Below, one piece after another: positions 1-5,412 of a DNA stretch of 5,470 bases (positions are counted from its first letter, which is position 1; each line of letters begins with the position of its first letter). Source of the DNA: Cytophagaceae bacterium (GTDB lineage: Bacteria > Bacteroidota > Bacteroidia > Cytophagales > Flexibacteraceae); contig CANHWS010000230.1 in the NCBI GenBank assembly GCA_947464365.1, positions 1-5,470 of the forward strand, given 5' to 3'. The position numbers and the translations under genes were made by a program. The notes under the pieces are model-generated. The model made no database searches and was not told where the DNA came from. It was given only the letters and a program-made list of their open reading frames with translations.

Positions 1-431
1 CCGTTGAGGTATCGTTTGGTTTGTTCGAACGTGAGATCTGTCGCCTCTGCGGTTTTAAGGATGGCACGGTAACGACCCTCATTTAGGTAATAATCTTTGT
101 TGGCCTTGTCAACCTCGCCGCGCACAAGCTCGAGCCGTTGCACACTTTTGGCATCAAAGAGCCTGAAGAACAGGGTGTCTTGATACATCAGATTGGTGTA
201 GGTCGTGGCCTGCCGTGGCAAATAGTTAATGCTGTCCAAGTATATCGTGACCGAGTCTCGCAAGGGTATCCAGCGGGTTTCGAACTCAGCAAGTTGCTTT
301 TTCTGGTACCAGGTGCAACCAGACAGAGTCGTGAGAGCAGCCACCAATACAATCATCAGGTACGGACGCCAGAAGCCTACCAGAGATCGTGGCTCGTTGG
401 AGTTTGTATAAATCGTCGTGCGCCAGGGCAT
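1..431 (-). CDS. N-terminal part of an unrecognised lipoprotein (cut by the left edge)
   Basis: An open minus-strand frame runs from ATG at 431 to the window edge: 143 complete codons and no stop. Residues about 25-39 form a short hydrophobic stretch ending in the lipobox L-S-G-C with the lipidation cysteine at 39, preceded by a basic segment (RSLVGFWRPYL), so export and lipid attachment are likely. The mature part begins TWYQKK and is charged and probably helical (ETRWIPLRDSVTIYLDS, then LVRGEVDKANKDYY). I recognise no domain. An in-frame ATG at 356 would start immediately before the hydrophobic core without any basic residue, so 431 is preferred. In this frame a TGA stop lies upstream at 489-491. 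No acidic residues follow the cysteine, so there is no obvious Bacteroidota surface-export signal (inference). The gene lies 151 bp downstream of topA on the same strand and could be read through from it; I see no convincing promoter or terminator in the gap. Function unknown. Confidence 0.7.
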   Translation of the reverse strand, partial: MPWRTTIYTNSNEPRSLVGFWRPYLMIVLVAALTTLSGCTWYQKKQLAEFETRWIPLRDSVTIYLDSINYLPRQATTYTNLMYQDTLFFRLFDAKSVQRLELVRGEVDKANKDYYLNEGRYRAILKTAEATDLTFEQTKRYLN

Positions 432-582
432 AAGTAAAAACTGTAGCAATATAACTGTCAGTAGAGGTCCAAAATTGTAAATGGGTCTTCAAAATGTTCG
501 GGTAGCATCCTTAGGCCAGATGGGGAGACCACAGCCTAACTTGGCAACATCATCATGAAAAGACCTACAGGCAAGCCAAGCG

Positions 583-3090
583 TTATTCTCCCTTTGTTTT
601 GCGCAAGGAAGGCCCCTTGGTATCGGCTGTAGCCTTTGCCTTGGCAGGTGCCTTTGTTTTGGCGGCAGTAGTGCTAGCTGCCTTTGCCTTTGGAGCTACT
701 TTGGGCTTAGGTGCAGCTTTGGGTTTGGCTGGCGCCTTGGTAGTTGCCCTTGAGGCTGGAGCTTTGGCCTTGCCTTTGGCGCCGCGACCTTTGGCAGGTG
801 CTGGTGGTGCCTCGGCAATAATGGTCAAGCACTGCTCGTAGGTTAACTCGGCAGCCTCCTGTGTTTTCGGGATTTTGTAGTTATTACCATCCTTGGCCAA
901 ATATGGTCCCCAACGACCATTCAAGATCTGGATGGTTTCATCTTCAGCAAACGATTTAATGAGCTTCTCGGCATCTGCCTTGCGTTTGGCAGCAATGATC
1001 TCAAGCGAGCGATCATAACTCACCACCAGCGGATCCTCACCCTTTGGCAGGCTGTAAAACTTGCCATCATGCTGCAGGTAAGGTCCAAATCGGCCAGCGG
1101 CTGCTTTGATGGTTTTATCCTCAAAGTCACCCACGACACGTGGCAGCTTGAACAGCTCTAGCGCATCCTCCATCGTGAGGGTCTCGAGACGCTGACCAGT
1201 CTTGAGGTTAGCGTACTGTGGAGTATCGCCATCCTCAGTAAGGCCAATCTGGGCAACAGCACCATAACGACCGAGCCGAACAACAACCTTTTTGCCTAGC
1301 TCTGGGTGGAGGCCAAGCTCACGAGCGGCACCGACGTCTGCCCTTGCAATTTGGGCACTGTCCTCTACATCCTTATGGAACTTGACATAGAACTTGTCGA
1401 TCATCTCGTTCCAGATCATACCACCCTGTGCAATGATGTCAAACTCCTTCTCGACCTCGGCGGTGAACGAGTAGTCAATCACGTTATGGAAATGGGCGAC
1501 CAGAAAATCAGTCACGATAGTCCCCATATCGGTCGGGAACAATTTATTTTTTTCGGCGCCAACCATTTCGGTTAGCACCTGGGCGCTTAGCTGACGCTGT
1601 TTATCCAGCGTGAGCTCAACATAAGGTCTTGGTTTGCCATCACGGCTCTCTTTGGCGACATACTCGCGGGCGATGATGGTGCTAATCGTTGGTGCATAGG
1701 TTGATGGACGACCGATGCCGAGCTCCTCCAACTTCTTGACAAGGCTGGCCTCGGTGTAACGAGGGGCTGGTTTGCTAAACCGCTCGGTTGCCTTCAGGTT
1801 CATCAGACCAAGAACCTGCCCTACTGCCAATGGTGGCAACAGTTTGCTGTCCTCTTCGTCCCCAGTATCGTCGAGTTTACTTTCGATATAGACTTTCAGG
1901 AAACCCTCGAACTTGATGACCTCGCCATTTGCAAATAGTCGTTGAGCCATCGTGCTGATGCCAATGGTGGCAGTTGTGCGCTCAAGCTCTGCATCTGCCA
2001 TTTGTGAGGCGATGGCGCGTTTCCAGATTAGCTCATAGAGTTTACGCTGGTCGTTGTCATCCCCAGCTGTGTGCCGGGCAAAGTCAGTAGGCCGGATGGC
2101 TTCGTGAGCCTCCTGAGCACTTTCGGACTTGTTCTTGAACTTGCGCACCTTGACGAACGCCTCGCCATAGCTACTCTTGATCTCATGCGTCGCCCCTTGG
2201 ATGGCAGTATCGCTCAGGTTAACTGAGTCGGTACGCATATAGCTGATAAGACCAGCCTCGTAAAGCCGTTGGGCCAAGGTCATGGTCCGGGCGACACCAT
2301 AGCCCAATTTTAGGCTAGCCTCTTGCTGCAGGGTGGACGTCGTGAACGGTGGTGCGGGGCTGCGTTTGGCTGGTTTGACCTCGAGGGCCTCAACAGTATA
2401 AGTAGCAGGCTGACAGGCTTGCAAAAACGCCTCGGCTTCGGCCTTGGCTGCTAGATTTTTTGGTAATTCGGCCGTCAGGGTCCTACCCTTTTCAGCTTCA
2501 AACAAACCACGGATGCGGTAGCTTCCTTGGCTGTTAAATGCCTCAATTTCACGCTCGCGCTCTACCAAAACCCGCACAGCAACGGATTGAACACGCCCTG
2601 CGGACAGACCACCTTTGATCTTTTTCCAGAGGATGGGGGATATTTCGAACCCGACCAACCTATCAAGTACACGGCGCGCTTGTTGGGCATTCACTAAATC
2701 ACGATCGATCATCCGAGGATTATCGATTGCCTTCAGAATCGCCCCTTTGGTAATTTCACGAAACACAATGCGTTTGGTGCGGCTTTCAGGGATGCCCAAT
2801 GACTCGAGCAAGTGCCAGCTAATGGCCTCTCCTTCGCGGTCATCGTCAGTCGCGAGCCAGACCGTTTCGCTGTCCTTGGCTAATTTGCGCAACTCGCTGA
2901 CAATTTGCTTTTTATCGTCTGATATTTCGTACCGTGGCTGATACCCATGTGCGATGTCGATGGCATCGTTACCCTTTGGCAAATCCCGCACATGCCCAAA
3001 GCTGGACTTAACAGTAAAATCTTTGCCGAGGTAGCCTTCGATGGTTTTGGCCTTGGCAGGCGACTCGACAATAACTAGATTTTTCGGCAT
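583..3090 (-). CDS. topA: DNA topoisomerase I (type IA), Bacteroidota-type with Lys/Ala-rich tail
   Basis: This enzyme relaxes negative supercoils in the nucleoid by cutting one DNA strand through a 5'-phosphotyrosine link. The 835-residue protein opens with the family start MPKNLVIVESPAKAKTIEGY. The TOPRIM domain covers about residues 3-118, with E9 and the acidic triad D82/D84/E86 in TDDDREGEAI. Core motifs follow in order: SAGRVQSVAVR (163-173), the active-site loop ISYMRTDS with catalytic Y284 and R286, QEAHEAIRPT (326-335) and GIGRPSTYA (458-466). There are no C4 zinc fingers (C226 and C754 are isolated). Instead glycine/aromatic C-terminal repeats occur: RLGRYGAVAQIG (about 605), AAGRFGPYLQHDG (about 664) and LNGRWGPYLAKDG (about 723). 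Residues 761-835 form a low-complexity tail with 18 Lys, 3 Arg and 23 Ala but only 2 acidic residues. The stop is TAA. ATG at 3090 is chosen because it matches the family N-terminus; a TTG at 3171 would add 27 residues foreign to the family. No Shine-Dalgarno is visible. Confidence 0.98.
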   Translation of the reverse strand: MPKNLVIVESPAKAKTIEGYLGKDFTVKSSFGHVRDLPKGNDAIDIAHGYQPRYEISDDKKQIVSELRKLAKDSETVWLATDDDREGEAISWHLLESLGIPESRTKRIVFREITKGAILKAIDNPRMIDRDLVNAQQARRVLDRLVGFEISPILWKKIKGGLSAGRVQSVAVRVLVEREREIEAFNSQGSYRIRGLFEAEKGRTLTAELPKNLAAKAEAEAFLQACQPATYTVEALEVKPAKRSPAPPFTTSTLQQEASLKLGYGVARTMTLAQRLYEAGLISYMRTDSVNLSDTAIQGATHEIKSSYGEAFVKVRKFKNKSESAQEAHEAIRPTDFARHTAGDDNDQRKLYELIWKRAIASQMADAELERTTATIGISTMAQRLFANGEVIKFEGFLKVYIESKLDDTGDEEDSKLLPPLAVGQVLGLMNLKATERFSKPAPRYTEASLVKKLEELGIGRPSTYAPTISTIIAREYVAKESRDGKPRPYVELTLDKQRQLSAQVLTEMVGAEKNKLFPTDMGTIVTDFLVAHFHNVIDYSFTAEVEKEFDIIAQGGMIWNEMIDKFYVKFHKDVEDSAQIARADVGAARELGLHPELGKKVVVRLGRYGAVAQIGLTEDGDTPQYANLKTGQRLETLTMEDALELFKLPRVVGDFEDKTIKAAAGRFGPYLQHDGKFYSLPKGEDPLVVSYDRSLEIIAAKRKADAEKLIKSFAEDETIQILNGRWGPYLAKDGNNYKIPKTQEAAELTYEQCLTIIAEAPPAPAKGRGAKGKAKAPASRATTKAPAKPKAAPKPKVAPKAKAASTTAAKTKAPAKAKATADTKGPSLRKTKGE
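586..810 (-). other. Lys/Ala/Pro-rich C-terminal tail of TopA (within topA)
   Basis: The last 75 codons of topA encode a low-complexity, strongly basic segment made of degenerate short units such as KAPAKPKAAPKPKVAPKAKA. It resembles eukaryotic histone H1-type tails and the Lys-rich tails known on some bacterial topoisomerases and nucleoid proteins, which add non-specific DNA contact. It is seen directly in the translation; the DNA-binding role is an inference. Such tracts change length easily by slippage or recombination. Confidence 0.85.
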
Positions 3091-3189
3091 AGGTAACTGG
3101 GTAAGAAGGTGTTTAATCAGCACATAAGCCTTCAGGTTGGGCCTAAGTACGGCAATACGGCAACAAAGCAAACGCTAAAAAGCCGAAAA

Positions 3190-3222
3190 AACGAACATTT
3201 CGTTCTGGAGGCGTCCAGAGTG
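3190..3222 (-). other. Two overlapping hairpins before topA (weak terminator or attenuator candidate)
   Basis: Two competing stem-loops share bases. The first is AACGAA (3190-3195), loop CAT, TTCGTT (3199-3204); on the minus strand it is followed by four T residues, giving a short terminator-like element. The second is TCTGGA (3204-3209), loop GGCG, TCCAGA (3214-3219), which two wobble pairs and a C-G pair extend to 3201-3222. The stems use the same bases at 3201-3204, so only one full fold can form at a time, as in attenuators. They lie about 100-130 bp upstream of the topA start. Regulation is an inference. Confidence 0.35.
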
Positions 3223-3298
3223 GCTAGTCAAAACCTATTGGGTGATGGTAGGCGTACGACCTAGGAAAGGCTTGCCATGTTTAGCATTTTGACTAGCC
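3222..3298. repeat. 12-bp perfect inverted repeat with 53-bp interior
   Basis: GGCTAGTCAAAA at 3222-3233 is repeated exactly, inverted, as TTTTGACTAGCC at 3287-3298. The core TTTTGACT occurs again in direct orientation at 3331-3338, and GTCAAAACC is found at both 3227-3235 and 3601-3609. Candidate meanings are paired binding sites for a dimeric regulator or the ends of a tiny non-autonomous element. I see no flanking target-site duplication, which argues against a mobile element. Confidence 0.6.
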
Positions 3299-3310
3299 TA
3301 AGCTCCGGCT

Positions 3311-3527
3311 ATGCCAAAAGCGTGCTAAAGTTTTGACTCAGAATCCATAGCGCACTGCAATAGTCCAGAATCACCAATTCTGCGGTCAATTATGTATCGC
3401 ATCCGCAAATAATAATAGTCACGCCAAAATGCCTACCTACCCCTAACAATTGGCTACCTACCTCGGCCCTACAGCTTGCCAATTGGCAACATTGTCATAT
3501 CCAGACCAAGTCTAGGGCTTTTGGCAT
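3311..3527. repeat. 11-bp inverted repeat pair ATGCCAAAAGC / GCTTTTGGCAT
   Basis: ATGCCAAAAGC at 3311-3321 and its exact reverse complement GCTTTTGGCAT at 3517-3527 enclose 195 bp of the topA upstream region, including the palindrome and the phased repeats. An exact match of this length is mildly unlikely by chance within 600 bp. It could be a pair of protein sites or long-range RNA pairing in a transcript crossing the region. No function can be assigned from sequence alone. Confidence 0.4.
3433..3489. promoter_or_regulatory. Operator-like cluster: phased direct repeats plus 14-bp palindrome
   Basis: CTACCTACC occurs at 3433-3441 and 3454-3462, exactly 21 bp apart (two helical turns). CAATTGGC occurs at 3447-3454 and 3480-3487, 33 bp apart (about three turns). 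The second copy lies inside the perfect 14-bp palindrome TTGCCAATTGGCAA at 3476-3489. Helically phased repeats next to a dyad are what a dimeric transcription factor site looks like. No regulator is encoded in the window, and the target could be topA on the minus strand. This is an inference from sequence pattern only. Confidence 0.4.
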
Positions 3528-3627
3528 GGACTTTTTTATGCTCGCTAATGAAAGGAGGTGAGATTGCCCGACCCAAAATACCAGCCTGCACTATGGCATT
3601 GTCAAAACCAAGTTATTAATAGGGCCC

Positions 3628-3664
3628 AAAAAAAGCATGGCCACCCAAATAGGCAGCCATGCTT
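3628..3664 (-). terminator. Rho-independent terminator of the Cys-rich lipoprotein gene
   Basis: Read on the minus strand, AAGCATGGC (3664-3656), a 14-nt loop and GCCATGCTT (3641-3633) form a perfect 9-bp stem. The T-run overlaps the end of the stem and continues to 3628, giving seven T residues in all (3634-3628). It begins about 50 bp past the stop of the lipoprotein gene, so it should end that transcript and separate it from topA. Confidence 0.85.
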
Positions 3665-3713
3665 GGTCAAGATCAATTTGCCTGTCTAATAACAAAGCAA
3701 CGAGGACAAAACA

Positions 3714-4304
3714 CTAACGCTTCATGGCGCTATGTTCTGTTTTGGAATGGGTGCAGCCATCTTGGGCCTTTGGTGATTGCGTCGAACCACTGCAAACGCA
3801 ACCAGTAATCCGGCCCTCCGGCGTTTTCAGGAAGTCGCAATCTGGGCAAGTACTGCCAGTGCAGACATGGACCTCGGTTGTGTTAACATAATAGAGGCTA
3901 TCGTTTACTGGGTCATGCTCCAACTCGATGGCGACCGTATACCGCGAGGTGTCCTGGATGTCAAGCCGGCCGACTAAGTATTGGGTCTCTTTGCCCAAGA
4001 CCAGCAAACGGACGTTTTTCCAGGCTGCGGTATCTGTCGAGATGATTTTGTCTGGCATCACGGCCTCTAGGTTAGGATGCTGCACCAATAGGGCCTTCGT
4101 GAGCAGATTCTTGAACAACTTGGTATCAGTAGTGAGGTTGAAAGCCGTGTTGTACTTGTAGCCTACTGCATAGCGCCCTTCGTTATAGGTTGGGGCGACA
4201 TCAACGGCATCCACCGTATTGGGTGTTTTTGACTTGGTGCAAGACAAAAAGAAGGTACTTAGCCCAGCTATCAGAAGCAGGCTGGCAAAGTGCACGTAAC
4301 GCAT
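3714..4304 (-). CDS. Small lipoprotein with a Cys-rich, metal-site-like C-terminus
   Basis: The 196-residue product starts MRYVHFASLLLIAGLSTFFL and has the lipobox F-L-S-C with the lipidation cysteine at 22, followed by a short Thr/Ser/Lys/Pro linker. It should therefore be a membrane-anchored periplasmic or outer-membrane lipoprotein. Residues about 37-145 look like one mixed alpha/beta domain that I do not recognise. Residues 148-184 carry six cysteines: CTGSTC-x2-C, then GCVC at 168-171 and C184 followed by the last histidines (H186, H191). The pattern C-x4-C-x2-C-x12-C-x-C suggests a bound metal or disulfides. From memory, similar CxGxxCxxCxF...GCxC tails occur in uncharacterised Bacteroidota proteins; I could not check this. 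The frame stays open upstream to 4409, but ATG at 4304 is chosen because it puts the signal peptide at the N-terminus. The stop is TAG, followed by a strong terminator. It is probably a single-gene transcript. Function unknown. Confidence 0.85.
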   Translation of the reverse strand: MRYVHFASLLLIAGLSTFFLSCTKSKTPNTVDAVDVAPTYNEGRYAVGYKYNTAFNLTTDTKLFKNLLTKALLVQHPNLEAVMPDKIISTDTAAWKNVRLLVLGKETQYLVGRLDIQDTSRYTVAIELEHDPVNDSLYYVNTTEVHVCTGSTCPDCDFLKTPEGRITGCVCSGSTQSPKAQDGCTHSKTEHSAMKR

Positions 4305-4625
4305 ATTCGGGAGATATAAGTGGGGATAAATATCAGCAAAATCACCAGCAAAGTTGGCCCGTAAAAGGCAATCAACCTTGCCAGCTTCTATCGGGCAATG
4401 AACGCCCACACTAGGTGCATGTGCTGATAAGCCAACCTAATAGCTATAAAGGTACCTCCAAATCGACCAGCAATCTAATTATCTGAAAATCAAAATATTA
4501 TACCCTAGCGTTATGTATCCAATTACCCGTAAATCAACGACCATAAATGATAGCATAGACCCTTCAAAGGACTAATTGGGGGCCGCTAGTAGACTACAGA
4601 AGATTTCCTATTTGAGGTTTATTAC

Positions 4626-4655
4626 TTGACATGGCCTAGTCGCTTGACCTATAAT
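4626..4655 (+). promoter_or_regulatory. Consensus sigma70-type promoter for the M15 peptidase gene
   Basis: TTGACA at 4626-4631 and TATAAT at 4650-4655 are separated by 18 bp, a full match to both E. coli hexamers at near-optimal spacing. Transcription would begin near 4662, giving a leader of about 100 nt before the ATG at 4765. In Bacteroidota the primary sigma factor normally prefers TTTG and TAnnTTTG boxes, so this form is unusual if the phylum call is right. CTTGAC is also repeated at 4625-4630 and 4643-4648. Confidence 0.6.
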
Positions 4656-4659
4656 AGGT
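4647..4659. promoter_or_regulatory. 13-bp palindrome over the -10 box (operator candidate)
   Basis: ACCTAT-A-ATAGGT is a perfect 6-1-6 palindrome that fully covers the TATAAT box at 4650-4655. A dimeric repressor bound here would block the polymerase. The palindrome is seen directly; its use as an operator is an inference, and no candidate repressor is encoded in the window. Confidence 0.4.
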
Positions 4660-4764
4660 AAACCAAACCTGACGGCATTTTGGCCAAAGACCTAGTAGCA
4701 CAGCTCGCAAAAGCGAGAAAAAACATCAAGGACGATAAACCCAACCTTCAAGACCACCCCAATC

Positions 4765-5184
4765 ATGATCACGAGTCAAGCCTGCCTAACTAGGTTCGGC
4801 AAACCAACTACTCAGAATGCGCATTACATGACGCTCTTTACGTTCCCCAAAGCACTACGGGGCCAGATACAAGCTTTGCCCACTAGGGTCTATTGCCACC
4901 AATTGCTAGCTGGCCCGCTACGCTGCGCACTCGACAATGTGGCAGCAGCAGGGCTAGGGTCTGAAATTAAAACTTGGAATGGCTGCTTCAACATCCGGTG
5001 GCAAAGGCGTCATACTGGGGTCTGGAGTCTCCATAGCTGGGGCCTGGCGATTGATATCAATGCCGCAGGGCAAAAACCAACAATGAGCATGGCCTTGGTG
5101 GACTGTTTTGTACGGGCTGGTTTTGACTGGGGTGGGCATTGGCGTGTGCCAGACGGGATGCATTTTCAGTTAAGGCGATTATAA
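4765..5184 (+). CDS. M15-family zinc peptidase, phage endolysin-like (VanY/L-Ala-D-Glu type)
   Basis: The 139-residue protein is a single metallopeptidase domain of the M15 family, which cuts peptide bonds in peptidoglycan stems (D-Ala-D-Ala carboxypeptidase or L-Ala-D-Glu endopeptidase). The zinc ligands are visible: H90 and D97 in SLHSWGLAIDIN, and H133 in DGMHF. D130, three residues before the last histidine, is the expected catalytic base. Upstream, TWNGCFNIRW (70-79) matches the family's conserved Gly-Cys-Asn-Arg region, and W122-GGHW-R127 lies before the last motif. Length and single-domain layout resemble phage endolysins. No signal peptide, transmembrane segment or wall-binding domain is visible, so export is unexplained. 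ATG at 4765 is the first start after an in-frame TAG at 4696; M22 (4828) is a possible alternative, since the conserved part begins near residue 27. No clear Shine-Dalgarno is present. No phage genes lie nearby. It faces rpoD tail to tail. Exact specificity cannot be told from sequence. Confidence 0.88.
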   Translation: MITSQACLTRFGKPTTQNAHYMTLFTFPKALRGQIQALPTRVYCHQLLAGPLRCALDNVAAAGLGSEIKTWNGCFNIRWQRRHTGVWSLHSWGLAIDINAAGQKPTMSMALVDCFVRAGFDWGGHWRVPDGMHFQLRRL

Positions 5185-5316
5185 GTACAAACGCTCAGGT
5201 AGGCCCAACCCTGTCCCCAACTTTGCCGATATCCTACCCAGCCACTCGGACGCACGTATCAGGACCAAATCTGGCTTGATCGTGAAATTGGCAGGTAGGG
5301 TGAACTCGGGCGTCAT
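5179..5316 (-). CDS. Possible small ORF, 45 codons, convergent with the M15 gene
   Basis: Between the peptidase and rpoD, the minus strand holds ATG at 5316 followed by 45 sense codons and TAA at 5181-5179. The product begins MTPEFTLPANFTIKPDLVLI and ends GLGLPERLYL. It has an ordinary residue mix, no signal peptide and no motif I know. The frame stays open further upstream, to a TAA near 5400, without another ATG. Its last two codons overlap the end of the peptidase gene by 6 bp, tail to tail. It lies 88 bp downstream of the rpoD stop in a different frame. No ribosome binding site is visible. It is reported because nothing else explains this stretch and the frame is not a shadow of another gene, but a chance ORF of this length is quite possible. 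Confidence 0.28.
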   Translation of the reverse strand: MTPEFTLPANFTIKPDLVLIRASEWLGRISAKLGTGLGLPERLYL

Positions 5317-5385
5317 GGCAGGGCTGGCTTCAGGGGATAAATCTACAAAATAGTAGCTGAATGGGCAACAAACAGACAGGACTAA

Positions 5386-5412
5386 TAGGCTACGGACTTA
5401 GGCACTAGCCTA
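5386..5412 (-). terminator. Weak terminator candidate at the end of rpoD
   Basis: On the minus strand TAGGCTA (5412-5406) and TAGCCTA (5392-5386) form a perfect 7-bp stem with a 13-nt loop, overlapping the last codons and stop of rpoD. The bases that follow (ATTAGTCCTGTCTGTTTG) are only moderately T-rich, with no clean T-run, so termination would be weak. An exact stem at the right place is the only support. Confidence 0.35.

Larger units (their letters stand above)
3091..3713. other. Structured intergenic region upstream of topA, no convincing gene
   Basis: This 623-bp stretch separates the start of topA from the stop of the upstream lipoprotein gene. No frame on either strand gives a recognisable protein. 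It holds the minus-strand terminator of the lipoprotein gene (3628-3664), an isolated SD-like string (3551-3561), an 11-bp inverted repeat, a palindrome with phased direct repeats (3433-3489), a 12-bp inverted repeat (3222-3298) and two hairpins just upstream of topA (3190-3222). The topA promoter should lie between 3091 and about 3627, but I find no exact TAnnTTTG Bacteroidota -7 box. The nearest is TAGCGTTTG (minus, 3177 to 3169), which has one base too many in the spacer. A long leader or a small RNA gene on the minus strand is possible. Confidence 0.6.
4305..4764. other. Divergent intergenic region between lipoprotein and M15 peptidase genes
   Basis: This 460-bp non-coding stretch must hold the promoters of both flanking genes. 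The plus-strand promoter is clear at 4626-4655. For the minus strand I find only near matches to the Bacteroidota -7 box (such as ATATTTTG around 4485-4500), none good enough to call. A small stem CTCGC-AAAA-GCGAG (4704-4717) followed by an A-run lies in the predicted leader of the peptidase gene; on the plus strand it is not a terminator because no T-run follows. CTAG tetranucleotides are frequent here (4411, 4505, 4586, 4636, 4692). No other gene is seen. Confidence 0.6.

Noticed and set aside
138..437. Plus-strand open frame of 99 codons at the left end
   Set aside because: The opposite strand carries a lipoprotein reading frame with a clear signal peptide and lipobox over the same bases; the plus-strand product has no recognisable features.
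511..539. TTAGGC / GCCTAA inverted repeat as the topA terminator
   Set aside because: A 6-bp stem with a 17-nt loop and no T-run is within chance; I see no convincing terminator after topA.
599..841. Plus-strand open frame of 80 codons rich in Ala, Leu and Gly
   Set aside because: It is the antisense shadow of the Lys/Ala/Pro-coding tail of topA; the low-complexity GC-rich codons leave the opposite frame open.
3091..3171. 27-codon N-terminal extension of topA from TTG at 3171
   Set aside because: The extension is foreign to the family, and the ATG at 3090 gives the conserved type IA topoisomerase start.
3169..3177. TAGCGTTTG on the minus strand as a Bacteroidota -7 promoter box for topA
   Set aside because: The spacer has three bases where TAnnTTTG has two, and no matching TTTG/TTG element lies at the right distance upstream.
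4704..4717. Hairpin CTCGC-AAAA-GCGAG as a terminator
   Set aside because: The stem is only 5 bp and is followed by A residues on the plus strand and by no T-run on the minus strand.
5196..5299. Repeated CAGGTAGG (5196-5203 and 5292-5299) as an attachment site or element end
   Set aside because: Eight bases only, with no integrase or other mobile gene nearby; chance is a sufficient explanation.
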